Assembly: GCF_947172395.1 (NCBI RefSeq)
Contig: NC_069100.1
Location: 129,001 to 193,000, forward strand
Direction: 5' to 3'
DNA length: 64,000 nt
Origin: Bicyclus anynana
Lineage: Eukaryota > Arthropoda > Insecta > Lepidoptera > Nymphalidae
The notes beneath the pieces are model-generated. The model was not told where the DNA came from and searched no databases. It saw only the letters and a list, made by a program, of their open reading frames with translations. Positions within the stretch are counted from its first letter, which is position 1. Every line of letters starts with the position of its first letter. Both the position numbers and the translations under genes were made by a program. This document shows positions 53,693-64,000 of the stretch, one piece after another.

Positions 53693-54302
53693 TAATTATA
53701 TTATATAAACTTTATGAATATTATTTAAACGGGTACATACCACGATAAAACCAGTTGCATGGATCGTGGTCACGACGGGACTGAAGTTGCGAGTTGCGAA
53801 GTTGACAGCTGCTAGGGGCAGAACCAATGTACCCTCGTTTTTGTAAAATATGCTTTTTTAAAATAATATTCATAACAACCACGAAATAAGTGTAAAATCA
53901 TGAGTTGTACATTATGTATATCCATATGTAAATAATATACAATGGCATTGCTACTTATTGACAAGATTTAGAAAAAATCTCCAATAAACGTGGCATACGG
54001 CGCAATCTTGACTGAATTTTTATGTTAGCATTTTAAAATCTGGCCCGTATTTACACAGTTCCCGTAAGTCGGTGCTAAGTAAAGCATCACTTAACACTTA
54101 GGTCGCTCAGCGGAGTGGCCGTTAAGTCGGCGGCCTCCGTGTAAGTCTACTTGGATTTTACTGCCTGTTCTACACTCATCTAATACAGATTTTCATTACA
54201 GCGTTTTACTTATGGTTTCACTTTTCAAATACAGTGAGAGAAAGACGTTCAATTAGAGATGTTAAATACTTAATTGTTATTAATTTTTGACATAATTATA
54301 AA
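53693..54302. other. Unclassified DNA
   Basis: Nothing recognised in this stretch. Confidence 0.55.
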
Positions 54303-54540
54303 CTAGTGGACGCCCGCGACTTCGTCCGCGTGGAGTTCAGTTTTTCACAAATCCCGCGGGAACCGTGGAGTTCTCCGGGATGAAAAGTAGCCTATGTGTT
54401 AATCCAGAGCAAAATCCATTTCCATTTTAAATTTCAGCCAAATCGCTTCATTAGCCGCATCGTAAAAGAGGAACAACCATACACACTAATTATACTTACA
54501 CACTTACACACAAACTTTCGTCTTTATAATATTAGTGTGA
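54303..54540 (-). mobile_element. Non-autonomous Helitron, exact ends
   Basis: CTAGTGGACGCCCGCGACTT then CGTCCGCG starts it on +, and TTTATAATATTAGTGTGA ends it, with A (54302) and T (54541) as flanks. The body has GGGATGAAAAGTAGCCTATG and ATTTCAGCCAAATCGCTTC. Confidence 0.92.
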
Positions 54541-54625
54541 TTAATAGTGACACGTTTCGAATATAGCTTTTAAAGTTTAAAGCTTCATTGAGTAATTTAA
54601 AGGTCATAATATATATCCTTATCCT

Positions 54626-54808
54626 TGTCTCATACGGTGAAGGAAAACATCGTGAGGGTACCTGCATACCAGAGAATTTTCTTAATTCGTGTTTGAAGTC
54701 TGCCAATGCGCATTGGGCCAGCGTGGTAAACTATTGGCCTAATACCTCTCATTCTGAGAGGAGACTCGACCTCAGCAGTGAGCCGAATATGGGTTGATAA
54801 TGAATGAA
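54626..54808 (+). mobile_element. SINE-A 3' half, 5' truncated
   Basis: TGTCTCATACGGTGAAGGAA to GAGCCGAATATGGGTTGATA plus an AATGAATGAA tail. The tRNA head is missing. Confidence 0.9.
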
Positions 54809-54809
54809 T

Positions 54810-54848
54810 ATCCATGGTTCCCGCTGGATTTGGGAAAAAATCTACTAG
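54810..54848 (+). mobile_element. Helitron 3' scrap
   Basis: ATCCATGGTTCCCGCTGGAT then TTGGG and CTACTAG; the hairpin is deleted. It joins the SINE-A tail. Confidence 0.5.
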
Positions 54849-55235
54849 TCTTAAATAATAACAACAGAAGTTTGAGACACAAGAGCTAGCGATGTATGCC
54901 GAGGAAGCAACGTGTGTAACAGTGGCGAAATAGAATTAGCGATTTGCTGTCATCGCGAGCGGTGCCTGTGACGTCATTGTACTCGACTACACGCCGAGCT
55001 CAAGGTGACGCTGTGACGTCACATTATTACCCGTGTACCCAATATAATGTATTGAGTGATTCATATGTAAGATTAGTGGACGCCCGCGAGTTTGTTCGCA
55101 TCGATAACTTACATACGAACTTCACGAAACTAAGTTTATAATGTCACTATTCGGTTCCGAGCTGAAAGCAACTAGCGTTCTCTTGTAAACCGCTGGACGT
55201 CATCGCTCTACATAGTGAAGGTTCGACTAACACTG
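54849..55235. other. Unclassified DNA with Helitron scrap
   Basis: TTAGTGGACGCCCGCGAGTT at 55073 is a short reversed Helitron hairpin end. Confidence 0.5.
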
Positions 55236-55376
55236 CCTTTTCTAGTGCGGGGTCGCCATTCTAGCGCCATGGGACCCCTACGTCCATCGGCTCTTGAACT
55301 ATGTGCCCCGTATATTGTCACGTTATTTTCGTGACGCGTTGAGCTTCCAGTATGTCGGTGACTTGGGTTCTTCTGC
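55236..55376 (-). mobile_element. RTE LINE fragment
   Basis: Read on -, RRRTQVTDI, then an AGHI-like segment and VPW-R-NGDPA match the RTE C-terminus seen at 2892-3262. It has stops. Confidence 0.75.
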
Positions 55377-55892
55377 GGTTTTTTGTTTCATAATATTTTC
55401 CCCAAATGATATTGTTATTTTAGTTAATAAACGTTTTAGTGTATTATCTCTTAGAAAGTCACAGCAAATTATACGATGCTAGGGCAAAGTTGTCTAAAGT
55501 CGTTACCCCTAAGGTTATCAAAGGTTGTAACGTGGCAAGGAGGTTTTAATTAATAGATGTTCGCTAAAACGGATTTTGACGGACCGGGCGGAAAAAGGCA
55601 GAAAAACAATTTTGACGCCCACGTGTATAAAAAGAAAGCAATATTTATGCATCGATTGTTACATGTTAATTATTCAATTCCTCCCCGCCGCTGTCTCCTG
55701 TACTATAAAGCTCGGAGCTTTATATTCCGCGCGCGTATTTATAATCGGCCGACCCCAATACTGCGCGATACTGAACGAAACTTTGGAATTTCTAAACATC
55801 TTTGACATACGCGCGAGGGCGCGCTGGCAGGAGTCGCCGGGGAGTGCCGGGTTCGACTTTAGTGATTATTATAGTATTCTTGCATTATAGAG
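55377..55892. other. Unclassified DNA
   Basis: Two overlapping frames of 82 and 104 codons at 55557-55890 lack any domain or signal. The region is moderately GC-rich and may be regulatory. Confidence 0.4.
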
Positions 55893-56017
55893 CCGTGATA
55901 GCGGAGTGGATATGACATCTGCCTCTGATTCCAGAGGGTGTGGGTTTGAATCCGGTCCGGGGCATACACCTCCAACATTTCAGTCGTGTGCATTTTAGGA
56001 AATTAAGTATCATGTAC
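55893..56017 (+). mobile_element. SINE-A head, 3' truncated
   Basis: CCGTGATAGCGGAGTGGATA (A box), B box GGTTTGAATCC, then body to AAATTAAGTATCATGTAC. Confidence 0.88.
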
Positions 56018-56349
56018 TTTTATTTTTTCATTCCGTGGTCATCTATCGTCTCTCCCTCTTTGCACATTTCACAAGGTTTCTAGTCCTGAGCTATTAGAAT
56101 ATATCAAAATCTTCGCTTTTCTTTTGCGAAGTTCTCAGTAAAAGCGCAAAGTTGTAAAGTTAGTAATGCATTGAAGAGCACGTTAAGCTGTCAATCATTA
56201 CGTTGATATTTGATGGTAATGTTGAGAGCATCAAACATCACCCCCTAAACTTCCCAATACACATAAGAAACGCATAATTGGTTAAAACACTTAAAATTTT
56301 TCCTATAAGGGAAAGAGTTCTGGCCATGTGGGCCTTTAAAAAAGCTTTG
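56018..56349. other. Unclassified DNA
   Basis: Nothing recognised in this stretch. Confidence 0.55.
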
Positions 56350-56500
56350 AAAAATTCAAAATTCGTCAAGTAGGCTTAGTTTACAAGCACTTCTGAAACG
56401 TCAAATCTTTTTATAAAGATTCTACCACGTGTTCGGAAGGCAGGTTCTGCTGAGAAGAGCCGGCAAAAAACTCAACAGTTGCTCTTATGAAAAAGAAAAG
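56350..56500 (-). mobile_element. LINE 3' UTR fragment
   Basis: AAATTCAAAATTCGTCAAGT, AGGCTTAGTTTACAAGCACT, GTTCGGAAGGCAGGTTCTGC and GAGAAGAGCCGGCAAAAAAC match 7150-7290 closely. Confidence 0.88.
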
Positions 56501-57519
56501 AGATAACAGTGATAATAAAAAAAATATATGTTTATAGAATGAAGCGAGTGAAATAAATCGTGTAAATAGCTAAAAGCAGGTCGCATGCCAGCGGCGCAAA
56601 GGTTAACTAGTTTTGGCTCAAACCAGGTTTATAGCTCGTAAAGCCAGCGTCGATAACATCTGAACTTATCATATGCTTTATGAGGCATAACTTTTATTTT
56701 CAGAACTACTTGTATATAAAAAAAAAACATGGGATTGCGGCGGGTAGTGGGTTGAAATCCGACACGTTGAACTGTTACTGCAACAGTTTAAGTGTTTACT
56801 TTGTTTTAGTTCAGATTTTCTTGCAAAGGTAGCAGTTTTAGAATTATCGTAAAGAATTAATTTTAATTCTATTGTAAACAAAATAGGGTGTTTTTTCATA
56901 CAATATTTTTACTATACCGTTTACTCAAACTCAAACGATTACGACCAGCCCAAAGCTATATATATAGTTTTGCTTCTAGCCTGCATCCTTGTAGGTTTAC
57001 TTTACGATAAACTCTTCTTTATTCTTCGTAATGCAGCTGTAATTCCTATTATGTATTTACAATTTTCTTTTCCTCTTTTTCTCATGTTTTGTCTCCAATA
57101 GGTACAATGTTTCTTCTTCGTAACGCAAATACCTAATTATCTAGTTCTAGCAAATTTGCTGTATATTTATCTCTTGCTACGAGTATGTGACTAGCTTAAT
57201 AAATTCGATAAAATTACTAATATTATCGGTCATTTGATGGTTCCGCAAATAGTTATGAGTAATGAATGAAGTAAGATCTAACGAAATGGTGAAAATAATA
57301 CCGACGGAGGCCACTGCGACGGTCGACGAGTTGGCAGGACTCCAGCAGTGACCTCAGCGGAGCGGGCCAAGGCACGAGCGGTAGCGTTTGTTGACGGAAC
57401 TAGCGGATAGGCGGATTTGAAATGGGAAAGCGATTATAACAGAGCATACCCTAGGAGTAATTTTTTAAATGAGTTGCGCTCCATTCGTCACTTTATACTT
57501 CTTCACAGCGTAGCGATAT
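56501..57519. other. Unclassified AT-rich DNA
   Basis: 57300-57400 is GC-richer. No gene. Confidence 0.5.
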
Positions 57520-57555
57520 CGAGTAGCCTAGTGTATTTTTACACTAGGTTACTTG
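57520..57555. repeat. 16-bp hairpin, 4-nt loop
   Basis: GTAGCCTAGTGTA (57523-57535) pairs with TACACTAGGTTAC (57540-57552) with one G-T pair. The stem extends by three more pairs. Confidence 0.85.
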
Positions 57556-58851
57556 AGTAGTAGGTTATTGTTTATAGCCTGTAGGTACGTAGTGGAAGCC
57601 TATCTTTTGATAACCTCGCAATACATTTTCGTTTAAAATTTTGGGAATATAAAAATAATGTATAATTTTGAAGTATTTTTTATAGCGTGATTTTCGCAAG
57701 TCATACAAGGAACACGTCCTACAAAGCATCGCTCTGTGAATATCAACCACATGTTAGGCATCCACATCGATCGCATTGCATCAAAGTCATATAAGTGCGT
57801 CAACTGATCCACATCATACGGATCACACGAATCTACCGTAAAATAAAAATTCCGTTTAATACGATGCGTCCGATACTTACGACGCGAATATGTGGACGCC
57901 TATATTTAGGCGTAATTGTTTGTAATTCCTCGGGTTTAATGATTACCTTCAAACCGGAACACATCAGTGTTGGTTGGCTGCAAAATAATCATGGCGGCAT
58001 TACTTCCCCGGACGAGTTGTCATAAGCTTTACTCAAATTAATAGTAAATTAATAAAAAGACTAACGTTAAAAACGTTCACTCTTGGCAGAGTGGTTGAAG
58101 TTACAAGGATGAGCAACGCTTTCTGTGCAATGCTCCTGCACTTTTGGCGATTGGCTGTATCATGCGAACTATACCATGGACGATGGTGACATAGGGTGAC
58201 TTAAGTAGGTACATGAAATAAAGATCGATAAAGCGTTGACAAACAAAATCTATTGGCCTCACTGAAAAAACTTCGCAATGAACGTAAAAACTTCCCACCA
58301 ACACGTCATGTAAATGTTATATTGCTAAAAAATTCCTAGTGAATTTCGCTTGGAATATATAGCTTTTTTGTCGACAACCGAAACCTCTCATTACTTGGCA
58401 CTTCATCGGCGGATTTTGATTTCGTTTTCCGTGTCGGTCATTATTTTTACCCTTTCTTTTATTAATAAAGCCTAAGTCAAGTACGCCATTAGTATATTCA
58501 ACAAAATTAAGATTAAGCCGTCGTTTAAAACTACATCGTTAAACTAATTGCGATCATTAGTTGAACCGAGGTTTCCCTCCGCGCGCTCTGCGCTCAGTGC
58601 CGATGTTCTTTAAATAAAACTGCTTTTTACTGTTCTTGTTCTTTTTGTGCAGTGTAATAGACTCCTCGCTCTAAGTCTTTGGCTATTAATTTGCATTTCA
58701 AATATAAAATTATAACAAAGCCTTTGTCAATATCAATTCTCTATCTAAGCTATTGTTATTTTTAGGTTAGTTAAGGTTGATATTTTGTTTTAATAATGAT
58801 TAATCTGTCTACGTGAAACTATTTGTATGAACAGAGATACAAAGCCTAATT
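57556..58851. other. Unclassified DNA
   Basis: Nothing recognised; no supported frame. Confidence 0.5.
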
Positions 58852-58914
58852 GATGCTAGAACATTTCAGCACACCTCGTGCATGTTACGAGGTTTGCTTA
58901 AGTGTTCTAGCATC
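58852..58914 (+). ncRNA. Pre-miRNA-like hairpin (candidate)
   Basis: The 63 bases fold into a stem of 28 aligned positions: GATGCTAGAACATTTCAGCA and CACCTCGT in the 5' arm, a 7-base loop GCATGTT, and ACGAGGTTTGCTTAAGTGTT and CTAGCATC in the 3' arm. Of these 26 pair, one of them G-U, with two single mismatches (C67/T99 and C72/T94, last two digits or three of the coordinate). Size, loop and isolated mismatches suit a Drosha/Dicer substrate. I do not recognise a known miRNA seed. The strand is not decided by sequence because both strands fold; + is assumed. It could instead be a tiny palindromic mobile element. Confidence 0.45.
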
Positions 58915-59130
58915 TACAAAAACGTATTCATTTATTTTAGTAAGTGAATAGATAGATACATTATATACATTTTAAACATTGGTTGTTTATATTTTATTTC
59001 TTTTAATTTATCGCCCTATCTAGACGTTTGGTAATTTTATTTAAAGCTCAGATAAATACTGGTAGTATATATATTTTTGTATTAATTGTTGACAATATTT
59101 TATGCTCGTTGTCTTACGTGCGTTGCCGGA

Positions 59131-59216
59131 GGTATAGGTTATCATTATCAACTGAGGGTAGGTATAGATTATCATTATCACCTGAGGGTAGGTATAGGTT
59201 ATCATTATCAGCCTAT
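59131..59216. repeat. 30-bp tandem repeat, 2.8 units
   Basis: Units 59131-59160 and 59161-59190, then a partial one, share GGTATAGGTTATCATTATCA followed by nCTGAGGGTA. The 30-base length keeps frame, giving a repeated YRLSLS-EGR peptide in a 78-codon frame, which is a by-product. Confidence 0.93.
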
Positions 59217-60174
59217 AAATTTATTCATTTATCATTATTAGCCAATAGGCTTACTGAGGTATAGGTTACATGCATGCGTATCGGAAATACTTATAACAAT
59301 ACATTCGAAATTGTAATGCAGCAATGCAGCGGCAGTAAGTATATTGCTAGTAAACCACCCTTGAAAAGCTCTGTTCTAAGAAGTGACTTTATTATTTTAG
59401 TATGTCAATACTAAAATAATCATGTAACTATATTTAGTAGAAATAATTAATTACTTTGGGTGTGTAACTAAATAAGTGTACTTACAGGTAATCCTCATCA
59501 GTTCATAACTTGAACCACAATAACAACAACCGACTAAAATGTATCTGTGAAAGTAATTAACACTCATAGTTATAATGACTGTGTGATCTGCATACAGTTA
59601 ACAGCCCTTGAATTTTAGCTTTTTACTATCAACAACAACTTGGCGCAACTGACTACGATCTCACCTGATGGTGAGTGATGATGTACTCGTAGAAAGTTAA
59701 GTAATGTGTTAGTTTAGTGGGTACTAACACTTCATTGAAACTCATAACGCTGCAGTGGCATGTAGTAGATAGATAAAATGGTGCAATCTATCTCGATTTT
59801 ATGTGAAAAAGTTTCTAAATTTCAATTATTATTATTTAAATATTTTCAACCCTTTAAACAGATGGGTGAAGGTCATTTCCAATTTCCATCATCTATTTAT
59901 CTACTATATCTTAACATTTCAAAATGCCTCGATGCATAGGCCTCCTACAACTCCAAGGAAACCACTTTACCACTGTTACCCCTTCCTCCAGTGAATTCCA
60001 GTCACTAGTTTAGGTTGATCAGCATATCTTTCCTCTTTACCCAGTCGTCTTTTCTGTCAACAGTAGTAGTTCATGGTTTGGCTATATTGAATCATGTAAT
60101 CGGTACACCGTTTCTTCAATTGGTTTATTCGAGTTAGAATATCGGCTACTTGGGCTTTATTTAATCAAACTGCT
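59217..60174. other. Unclassified DNA with short repeats
   Basis: ATTATTTTAGTAT (59391-59403) and ATACTAAAATAAT (59408-59420) form a perfect 13-bp hairpin with loop GTCA. 59640-59700 is a scrap of SINE-B 3' end on - (CTACGATCTCACCTGATGGT). Confidence 0.6.
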
Positions 60175-60221
60175 ACTGACTTTCTGCTTTTTGTTTCCCT
60201 GTGAAACAGCAGAAAGCCAGT
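60175..60221. repeat. 19-bp hairpin with bulge
   Basis: ACTGACTTTCTGCT pairs with AGCAGAAAGCCAGT (one mismatch), then after a TTTT bulge GTTTC pairs with GAAAC around the loop CCTGT. Confidence 0.85.
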
Positions 60222-62027
60222 GAAAGCGGTGATAGGAATTCCTTTCAATGTCTTTCTACTAACGCTTTAGTTTTCACGTTTCACTTTCGTAAGCAATGTC
60301 TGGAAGCAGGATTGGATAAATTTAAATAATAATTGGATGATACCAGTACTATCTAAATAATTTGTATTCGACTCCAACATCACCAGAAGTCACTCCCGTC
60401 TCCGCGAGACGTAATTAACCAAATTGATCGGCATCAAAGGGTTCATTAACGCAAAATAAATTAAAAACTTAGCGCGCGCCGTTAACTCGGGATTGAGATA
60501 ATTTCCTACATTACTTAAGATGTCACGCATTGGTAGATGCTAGAAGTGATATTTCAAGATATCTTTATTACAAGCTTTTTGTGAAATTATCATGTTGTAA
60601 GTACTTGTATGTGTCACATCGAATTTGAAACATCTAAATAATAACTTTTAAATTCTTAATGTTTATTTTTTTTGGTTCCATTATAATAAAAATATAAAAT
60701 AGTCGATGCTGCTTAAGAGATTAATTTTTAACAATTAGTAACTATACATAATAAAGATGGAACTTTGGAATAATTTTAAAACTTCCTTTTACGGTATTAT
60801 TATTTAATTTATAAAATGGTTTTTAAAAATAAATTTTACTGTCTTCTTTGTCTTTGCTGCCCCTCTCCATGTCTTTCAACCCTTATATCTGAGTCTATTT
60901 TAGGAATTAGATAATTGCACTCAGATCCAAGACACAATAAGTCTGTAGCAGATACAGCATCCCCAAGAGAGCCATCCGTCCTAACCAGCCCGTCGCACTC
61001 ATGTGATGTGTCTAAGTACAGTCTGAGATTAATGTGTCTTCATTGTATACGCTATTATAGAGGTTAAATCATTTCTGCTTGATCACAAAAATCGATACGA
61101 TAATTGTAGCTAATTGCTCAAATAATAAAGGATTATCTGACTGAAATCTGAGAGATCTTAATTCAAATCTCTTCCGTTATAACAGTAGTGACGTACTTAC
61201 TACGGATAGTAGATTACTTGGAGTTGATAAGACTGGTTACGTCTGAAAATAACTTTACTAGATAAAAACCCTGCTACGCTCGGGTGAAATGTGACTCCAT
61301 AATATAATTTTGAAAATATATCAAAAATAATATTAAGAAGTCAAATAAAACAATTACAATTTATCAATGAGGTCTCACTCGAGAAGTTGGCGGAGATACT
61401 TACTCGTAGGCACCCCCACCACTATCCTACTCCTACTTTTCCTTTTTTTATTTTAGGAGGAAATCATGGATGAAATCCAGGTAGCCTGGATGACGATGTT
61501 CGACTTCACCGATATACGGCACCCTACGGACTAAAACCTTATACATTCACAGACCTTCCTTGCTGTACACTTACCCAGCCTACTCCTACGACACTTCTAC
61601 CAGTACCATACCACTATCATACGCCTATGCAATAAAAAAAAAATAAAAAGCACGTAGGATAAAACACTGGATTTATTAAATGGTAATATGTAAGATGTTT
61701 TTATTGGTAGCCCTCCTTCTTAGCGATATACATATGACGGGTAATTGCCTGTCGCTTAGAATGTCTCATCCGTATTCTGTAGATCCATGTCTTACGTCGC
61801 AGGCACATCAAAGTGCGGGATGATTCCATTAATCATCGCATATTTACCTGCGCGCTGTTTGGGCTCGCTGATTAGTTTGCTGCTTACGTTCAGTTTGCGC
61901 TTAACGCTAATATTGTACGAGTGCGATTTGCTCAAATTATAAATATGTTATTTGCACGAACACGGATCTGCGACAACCTGTATTAGCAACGGCGCATATA
62001 AGATGGCCCCTATATAAGATGATGCTG
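60222..62027. other. Unclassified DNA
   Basis: 60360-60490 and 61840-61930 are unique, with ATTA cores and CGCGC stretches. Nothing codes. Confidence 0.45.
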
Positions 62028-62270
62028 ATGTTCATCATTATCAGCCTATGTTTCACTATAGAGCCAGGCCTCATTCTGTATAGGAGAGTGGATATGGAGA
62101 TATGGAGATAATTAGACCTACCCCGCTGCGGGTGGCGGGCTTGGCGGGTGGATGATACTGTTTTTTTTAATGACGTCACGGTAATGATAATGTCCGGGAA
62201 CGTCAGCTTAACGTGAAGCACCGGCGTGTACCATCAACTTCCCAACTTCTGACTAAGATTATCTTAGAAA
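62028..62270 (-). mobile_element. SINE-C copy, head missing
   Basis: TGTTCATCATTATCAGCCTA, GAGCCAGGCCTCATTCTGTA, GTGGATATGGAG (with a duplicated ATATGGAGAT), GGGTGGCGGGCTTGGCGGGT and ACCATCAACTTCCCAACTTC run in reversed SINE-C order. Confidence 0.75.
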
Positions 62271-62696
62271 GAAGCGCTCAGTACCTTATAACTTCTTATA
62301 GCCAGGACTCAAAAAGTAGTCAGAATAGCATAGAAAAGGAGAATAGGAAGTCGATATTCTTCCCCCAACGATTAATTTATGTTGTTAACAAAAATAATCA
62401 AAATTATATAATTATCATTTAAATTTAGCTTAATTTTACAAAGTAGCTTTTTCTTTTTGTAAAATATAATTTTTATAAAATTAATACTTGCTATATTTTT
62501 TATAAATGACCAATATTCCCGTTCGTGTCCAATCAATCCAAAGATCATGTATGATAGCGAACGATCGAATCAAACCACCACCTCTCGATGAAGAGTCCAG
62601 GCCCTTTAGCGTGGAGCTATAGAGGCTTTTAACTTTAGCAATATCTAAAATTTTGCAATATTCGAAGCTAATAAATTTTCGTTTAGTGCCATTTCG
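62271..62696. other. Unclassified AT-rich DNA
   Basis: Nothing recognised in this stretch. Confidence 0.55.
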
Positions 62697-62960
62697 TCAT
62701 AAAATATGTGTCATTTGAGCGTGTATAAGCAAACAAGCAAGTCGGTACACACGATTGTATATCGGCACACAGGCGGCGGCGGCAGCACTGTGGCTGTAAA
62801 GGACCGCGACAACTAGTGGCGGTATTTTGAGTGACTCTGTGCACACAGCTGAACGACTCATTTGCCGGCCGGCGTCCATTTTGAATTTGTGTGCGAAATC
62901 TGTTTACAGACACGTTCAAGAGCTTTTCAGGAATTATCTATTAACGTAACATTCGACATT
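62697..62960. other. GC-rich island with possible start on -
   Basis: 62760-62880 is GC-rich with a CGG run. On the - strand TTCAAAATGGACGCC at 62870-62885 is a good start context for a 60-codon frame (MDAGRQMSRSAVCTE...), without domain or signal. It may equally be a promoter. Confidence 0.25.
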
Positions 62961-63597
62961 TTACACAACACAACGTTATTTTGCGGAAATAAATTTATGA
63001 AAATTGAACCGCTCTGCCATATTTGACTCGCTTTATTATCTTTCGATATTGCAGGGAACTACGAAAGTGGCATGTATGGGTAAAATATTCAAAGACGAAC
63101 AAATTAATTTTTTAAATATAACCGACTTCAAAACATTAACGTACCCACGAAACTAAAAAAGGGAAAAATAACATTATAATATTTTGTACCTATTGATCAC
63201 TTTGAAGAAGCCAGTGATCTATTAATTCAAGGCGTACCTATTATAAAGATTTTTGGATCTCAGGCAGTCCTTTTCTTTCAGTAACGACTAAAATCAACAC
63301 CACACGGACTTGGCACCGACTTCAAAGTGAATTTGAATATTTTACCCATTCAAATAATCCATACTCCAAATATCGCAGAAACGTGACACTTACTTACATT
63401 TGTATGTTAGACATTTTTATTCGTGTATGTGTCCTCTTTCATTCCATTCCTCTTTCACCGTGCGCCGAGGTTTCGAAATAACATCAATATGGCGTCAGGT
63501 TGATTATGCTTGTTTCCATAAAAACAAATTTTATCTCTTTTATATTTAATTTTAAGAAATTACATTTTTTAAATAATAATGGTGGAAATAGCAAACT
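62961..63597. other. Unclassified DNA
   Basis: ACCGACTTCAAA occurs at 63121 and again at 63317 (direct). Such motifs mark the ends of a lepidopteran repeat, so an element of about 210 bases may lie between. Confidence 0.4.
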
Positions 63598-63715
63598 GGC
63601 TCACCTGAATAGAGATCGAATCAGCAACGAAGAAATCTGCAAAAGAACCAAAGTTACCGACATAGCTCCACGAGTCGCTAAGTGGCAATGGACGAAACAT
63701 TTACTTCGAGAGTAC
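63598..63715 (+). mobile_element. RTE LINE fragment
   Basis: The frame LAHLNRDRISNEEICKRTKV then TDIAPRVAKWQWTKHLL matches the RTE region DRIRNEEIRRRTKVTDIA followed by KWQWAGHI. It ends soon after and lacks the terminal part and tail. Confidence 0.78.
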
Positions 63716-64000
63716 CTATAATGTACTTTAATATTTTTACATTTTATAGACATGATATGATATGATGAAACAATCAGTGAATAACAGTTTACTTATTACT
63801 GGCCTACGGTCTTTGCAAGTTAGACATAATGTAATAAATACTTTGCCCCGTATAATGCCACTTTATGACCTAAATAAAGTCAAAACAATAGCCCCGAATC
63901 CGACTGTACACTCAAAACAATATGGGTCATGATTATATACATACAATAACATATTACGTCTCACTACAAATTTAATTACTTCGAACTATTACAGCCCTTG
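63716..64000. other. Unclassified AT-rich DNA
   Basis: Nothing recognised to the window edge. Confidence 0.6.

Noticed and set aside
55557..55890. 82- and 104-codon overlapping frames on +
   Set aside because: Two frames over the same bases in GC-richer DNA, neither with protein-like features.
1..64000. CRISPR array, bacterial operon or ribosome binding sites
   Set aside because: No regularly spaced repeats with unique spacers and no bacterial gene organisation; the repeats are eukaryotic SINE, LINE and Helitron types.

Overview
The window looks like lepidopteran (moth or butterfly) chromosomal DNA: AT-rich, gene-poor and dense in interspersed repeats of lepidopteran type. No bacterial operon, rRNA gene, CRISPR array or functional tRNA gene is visible; the tRNA-like A and B boxes present lie inside SINEs. 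I assign this from remembered repeat families, not from a search.

The only convincing host gene is at 2238-3640 on the + strand. It is a predicted two-exon gene: exon 1 (2238-2708) starts with a signal peptide followed by a Lys/Glu-rich helical region, and exon 2 (3347-3640) encodes a basic Cys-rich tail. A 638-base GT-AG intron between them holds an antisense RTE retrotransposon remnant. Joined in phase 0 they give a secreted protein of about 254 residues. I do not recognise the family. Weaker hints of host transcription are a possible 5' UTR exon with a good splice donor near 40560-40854, a short candidate first exon near 16032, and a pre-miRNA-like hairpin at 58852-58914.

The rest is repeats and unclassified DNA. 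Three tRNA-derived SINE families recur: SINE-A (about 13 copies, e.g. 12421-12727 with a perfect 12-base target duplication), SINE-B (about 9 copies, e.g. 39747-40081) and SINE-C (about 12 copies or pieces, e.g. 47638-47982). Two large 5'-truncated non-LTR retrotransposons keep open reverse transcriptase frames (7130-8360 on -, 27521-28909 on +); smaller LINE and RTE tails are scattered throughout. Non-autonomous Helitrons are common, several with exact TC...CTAG ends between a host A and T (15472-15855, 37466-37660, 47205-47423, 54303-54540). Inverted-repeat elements (MITEs) lie at 6601-6805, 48559-48766 and 52690-52817.

The most striking mobile element is a 320-base P-like MITE at 32235-32554. 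It has matching terminal inverted repeats, an 8-base target duplication and a leftover start of a THAP zinc-finger frame, and it is inserted inside a Helitron. Three perfect 19-24 bp hairpins (21424-21470, 32630-32677, 45504-45556) are not explained by any element I recognise. Several unique GC-richer islands (13290-13430, 20340-20520, 23260-23420, 24595-24780, 35270-35420, 38430-38600, 62750-62900) could be regulatory, but this is inference.
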